Assembly: GCA_013812485.1 (NCBI GenBank) | Contig: JACCTJ010000091.1 | Coordinates: 1-6,061 of the forward strand | From: Thermoleophilaceae bacterium | Lineage (GTDB): Bacteria; Actinomycetota; Thermoleophilia; Solirubrobacterales; Thermoleophilaceae | DNA length: 6,061 nucleotides | Direction: 5' to 3' | Part shown: in pieces, positions 5,077 through 6,061 of the stretch | How positions within the stretch are numbered: the stretch's first letter is position 1 | Layout of the letters: each line of letters opens with the position of its first letter | Position numbers and translations under genes: made by a program | The notes under the pieces: generated by a model | Told to the model about the DNA's origin: nothing | The model's input: the letters and a program-made list of their open reading frames with translations, nothing else | Database searches by the model: none

Positions 5077-6061
5077 GTGATCGACGAGCAGGCGATTGGC
5101 GAGCGCTACCGAGCCCTGGCTGGAGAGCTCGATGAGCGCCGCCGCAGATTGTGGGCCGCGGCCGAAGCGCGCTCTCACGGACGCGGCGGCAGCGCCGCCG
5201 TGGCGCGGGCGACAGGCATGGCGCTCGACACGATCCGCAAGGGCCGCCGCGAGCTGGAGTCCGGCGAGACGCTTGCCGGCGGGCGGGTGCGCCGGCCGGG
5301 AGGCGGCCGCAAGTCGCTGAGCGAGAGCGATCCGAGCCTGCTTGAGGATCTGGAGCGGCTCGTCGATGAAGACAGCCGCGGCGATCCCGAGCGACCGCTG
5401 CGCTGGACGGCGAAGAGCGTGCGCCAGCTTGCCGAGGCGCTGCGCGAGGCGGGCCATGAGGTCCACTTCACGACGGTGGCGAAGCTGCTGCGCTCACTCG
5501 GCTACAGCCTGCAGGCCAACCTCAAGACCCGTGAGGGCGCCTCCCATCCCGACCGTGACCGCCAGTTCCGCCACATCGGCGAGCGGGTCAGCGAGGCGAT
5601 CGCCGCCGGCCAGCCGGTGGTCTCGGTCGACACCAAGAAGAAGGAGCTGGTCGGGGACTTCAAGAACGGCGGCCGGGAGTGGCGGCCGGTGGGCGAGCCC
5701 GTCGCGGTGCGCACCCACGACTTCAAGGACAAAGAGCTCGGCAAGGCGGTTCCCTACGGGGTCTATGACCTCGATGAGGACACCGGCTTCGTCTCGGTCG
5801 GGATCAGCAACGACACCGCGCAGTTCTCGGTCGCCTCGATTCGCGCTTGGTGGGAGCAACTGGGCCGTGAGCGCTACCCCGATGCGAGCGAACTCGTGAT
5901 CACCGCCGACTGCGGCGGCTCCAACGGCTATCGCACCCGCCTTTGGAAGACCGAGCTGCAGGCGCTCGCCGACGAGACCGGCCTCGCGATCTCGGTCTGC
6001 CACTTCCCGCCCGGAACGAGCAAGTGGAACAAGATCGAGCATCGCCTGTTCTCGTTCATCT
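5077..6061 (+). CDS. ISAzo13-family transposase, C-terminus cut by window edge
   Basis: An open frame runs from a GTG at 5077 to the right edge, giving 328 full codons with no stop. It begins VIDEQAIGERYRALAGELDE, a typical start for this family. A helix-turn-helix part follows, with AAAEARSHGRGGSAAVARAT (32-51), then TIRKGRRELE and the GGRVRRPGGGRK segment. The RNase-H-like catalytic domain supplies Asp185 in VVSVDTKKKELVGDFKNGG, Asp278 in ITADCGGSN, and Glu321 in HFPPGTSKWNKIEHRLFSF; these form the DDE triad that cuts and joins DNA ends. This signature set is that of the ISAzo13 group (DDE_Tnp_ISAZ013, formerly 'Rhodopirellula transposase'). About 80 more residues would be expected beyond the edge. 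No frameshift is visible, so the enzyme may be functional. It is on the same strand as pssDE, 44 bases downstream of pssE. Confidence 0.93.
   Translation, partial: MIDEQAIGERYRALAGELDERRRRLWAAAEARSHGRGGSAAVARATGMALDTIRKGRRELESGETLAGGRVRRPGGGRKSLSESDPSLLEDLERLVDEDSRGDPERPLRWTAKSVRQLAEALREAGHEVHFTTVAKLLRSLGYSLQANLKTREGASHPDRDRQFRHIGERVSEAIAAGQPVVSVDTKKKELVGDFKNGGREWRPVGEPVAVRTHDFKDKELGKAVPYGVYDLDEDTGFVSVGISNDTAQFSVASIRAWWEQLGRERYPDASELVITADCGGSNGYRTRLWKTELQALADETGLAISVCHFPPGTSKWNKIEHRLFSFI

Larger units (their letters stand above)
5040..6061 (+). mobile_element. Left part of an ISAzo13-family insertion sequence
   Basis: The element is defined by its transposase gene. Its left boundary must lie between the pssE stop (5032) and the transposase start (5077), unless the insertion reached into the end of pssE. 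The start given here is the CGTAGG/CCTACG inverted repeat and is only an estimate. The right end, its terminal inverted repeat and the target duplication are outside the window. Confidence 0.75.

Noticed and set aside
5494..6042. 182-codon minus-strand open frame inside the transposase
   Set aside because: It is antisense to an intact DDE domain and has no recognisable features.
1..6061. CRISPR array, tRNA, riboswitch or defence/toxin-antitoxin system
   Set aside because: No regularly spaced repeats, cloverleaf-like segments or relevant protein motifs were seen in any region.

Overview
The window is strongly GC-rich, with dense coding, GTG starts next to ATG starts, and long antisense shadow frames. 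Together with secreted enzymes that use ordinary Sec signals and the absence of outer-membrane features, this suggests a high-GC Gram-positive bacterium. An actinobacterium (possibly a deep-branching soil lineage such as Thermoleophilia) is the best guess, but no taxonomic marker is present. No rRNA, tRNA or CRISPR array is visible.

Layout. (1) Positions 3-3934 are a minus-strand run of four genes. In transcription order they are: a secreted concanavalin-fold polysaccharide-lyase-like protein (2876-3934), an ATP-grasp ligase-like enzyme (1526-about 2722), a calcineurin-like metallophosphoesterase (709-1488, only 37 bases after the ATP-grasp gene), and a second secreted lyase-like protein with an extra N-terminal Ig-like domain (up to 548), which is cut off by the left edge. 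(2) Positions 3935-4019 are a short divergent intergenic region. (3) Positions 4020-5032 on the plus strand hold pssD and pssE, coupled by an ATGA stop/start overlap; they encode the two halves of an Alg14/Alg13-type glycosyltransferase. (4) From about 5040 to the right edge lies the left part of an ISAzo13-family insertion sequence, whose transposase runs off the window with all three DDE residues already present.

How the genes fit together. The theme is extracellular polysaccharide. PssD/PssE would add a sugar (in the Rhizobium prototype, glucuronic acid) to a lipid-linked repeat unit on the inner membrane face. The two secreted lyase-fold proteins belong to a family that includes heparin lyase I and glucuronan lyase, so they could trim, release or bind a uronic-acid polymer outside the cell. 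The ATP-grasp protein and the phosphoesterase look like a cytoplasmic pair, but their substrates cannot be read from sequence. An insertion sequence sits just after pssE, so the rest of the plus-strand operon may be displaced or lost.

No radically new system is evident. The most notable point is a pair of diverged lyase paralogues sharing an FSEWTWW...DGC signature and bracketing the ATP-grasp/phosphoesterase pair, divergent from pssDE.
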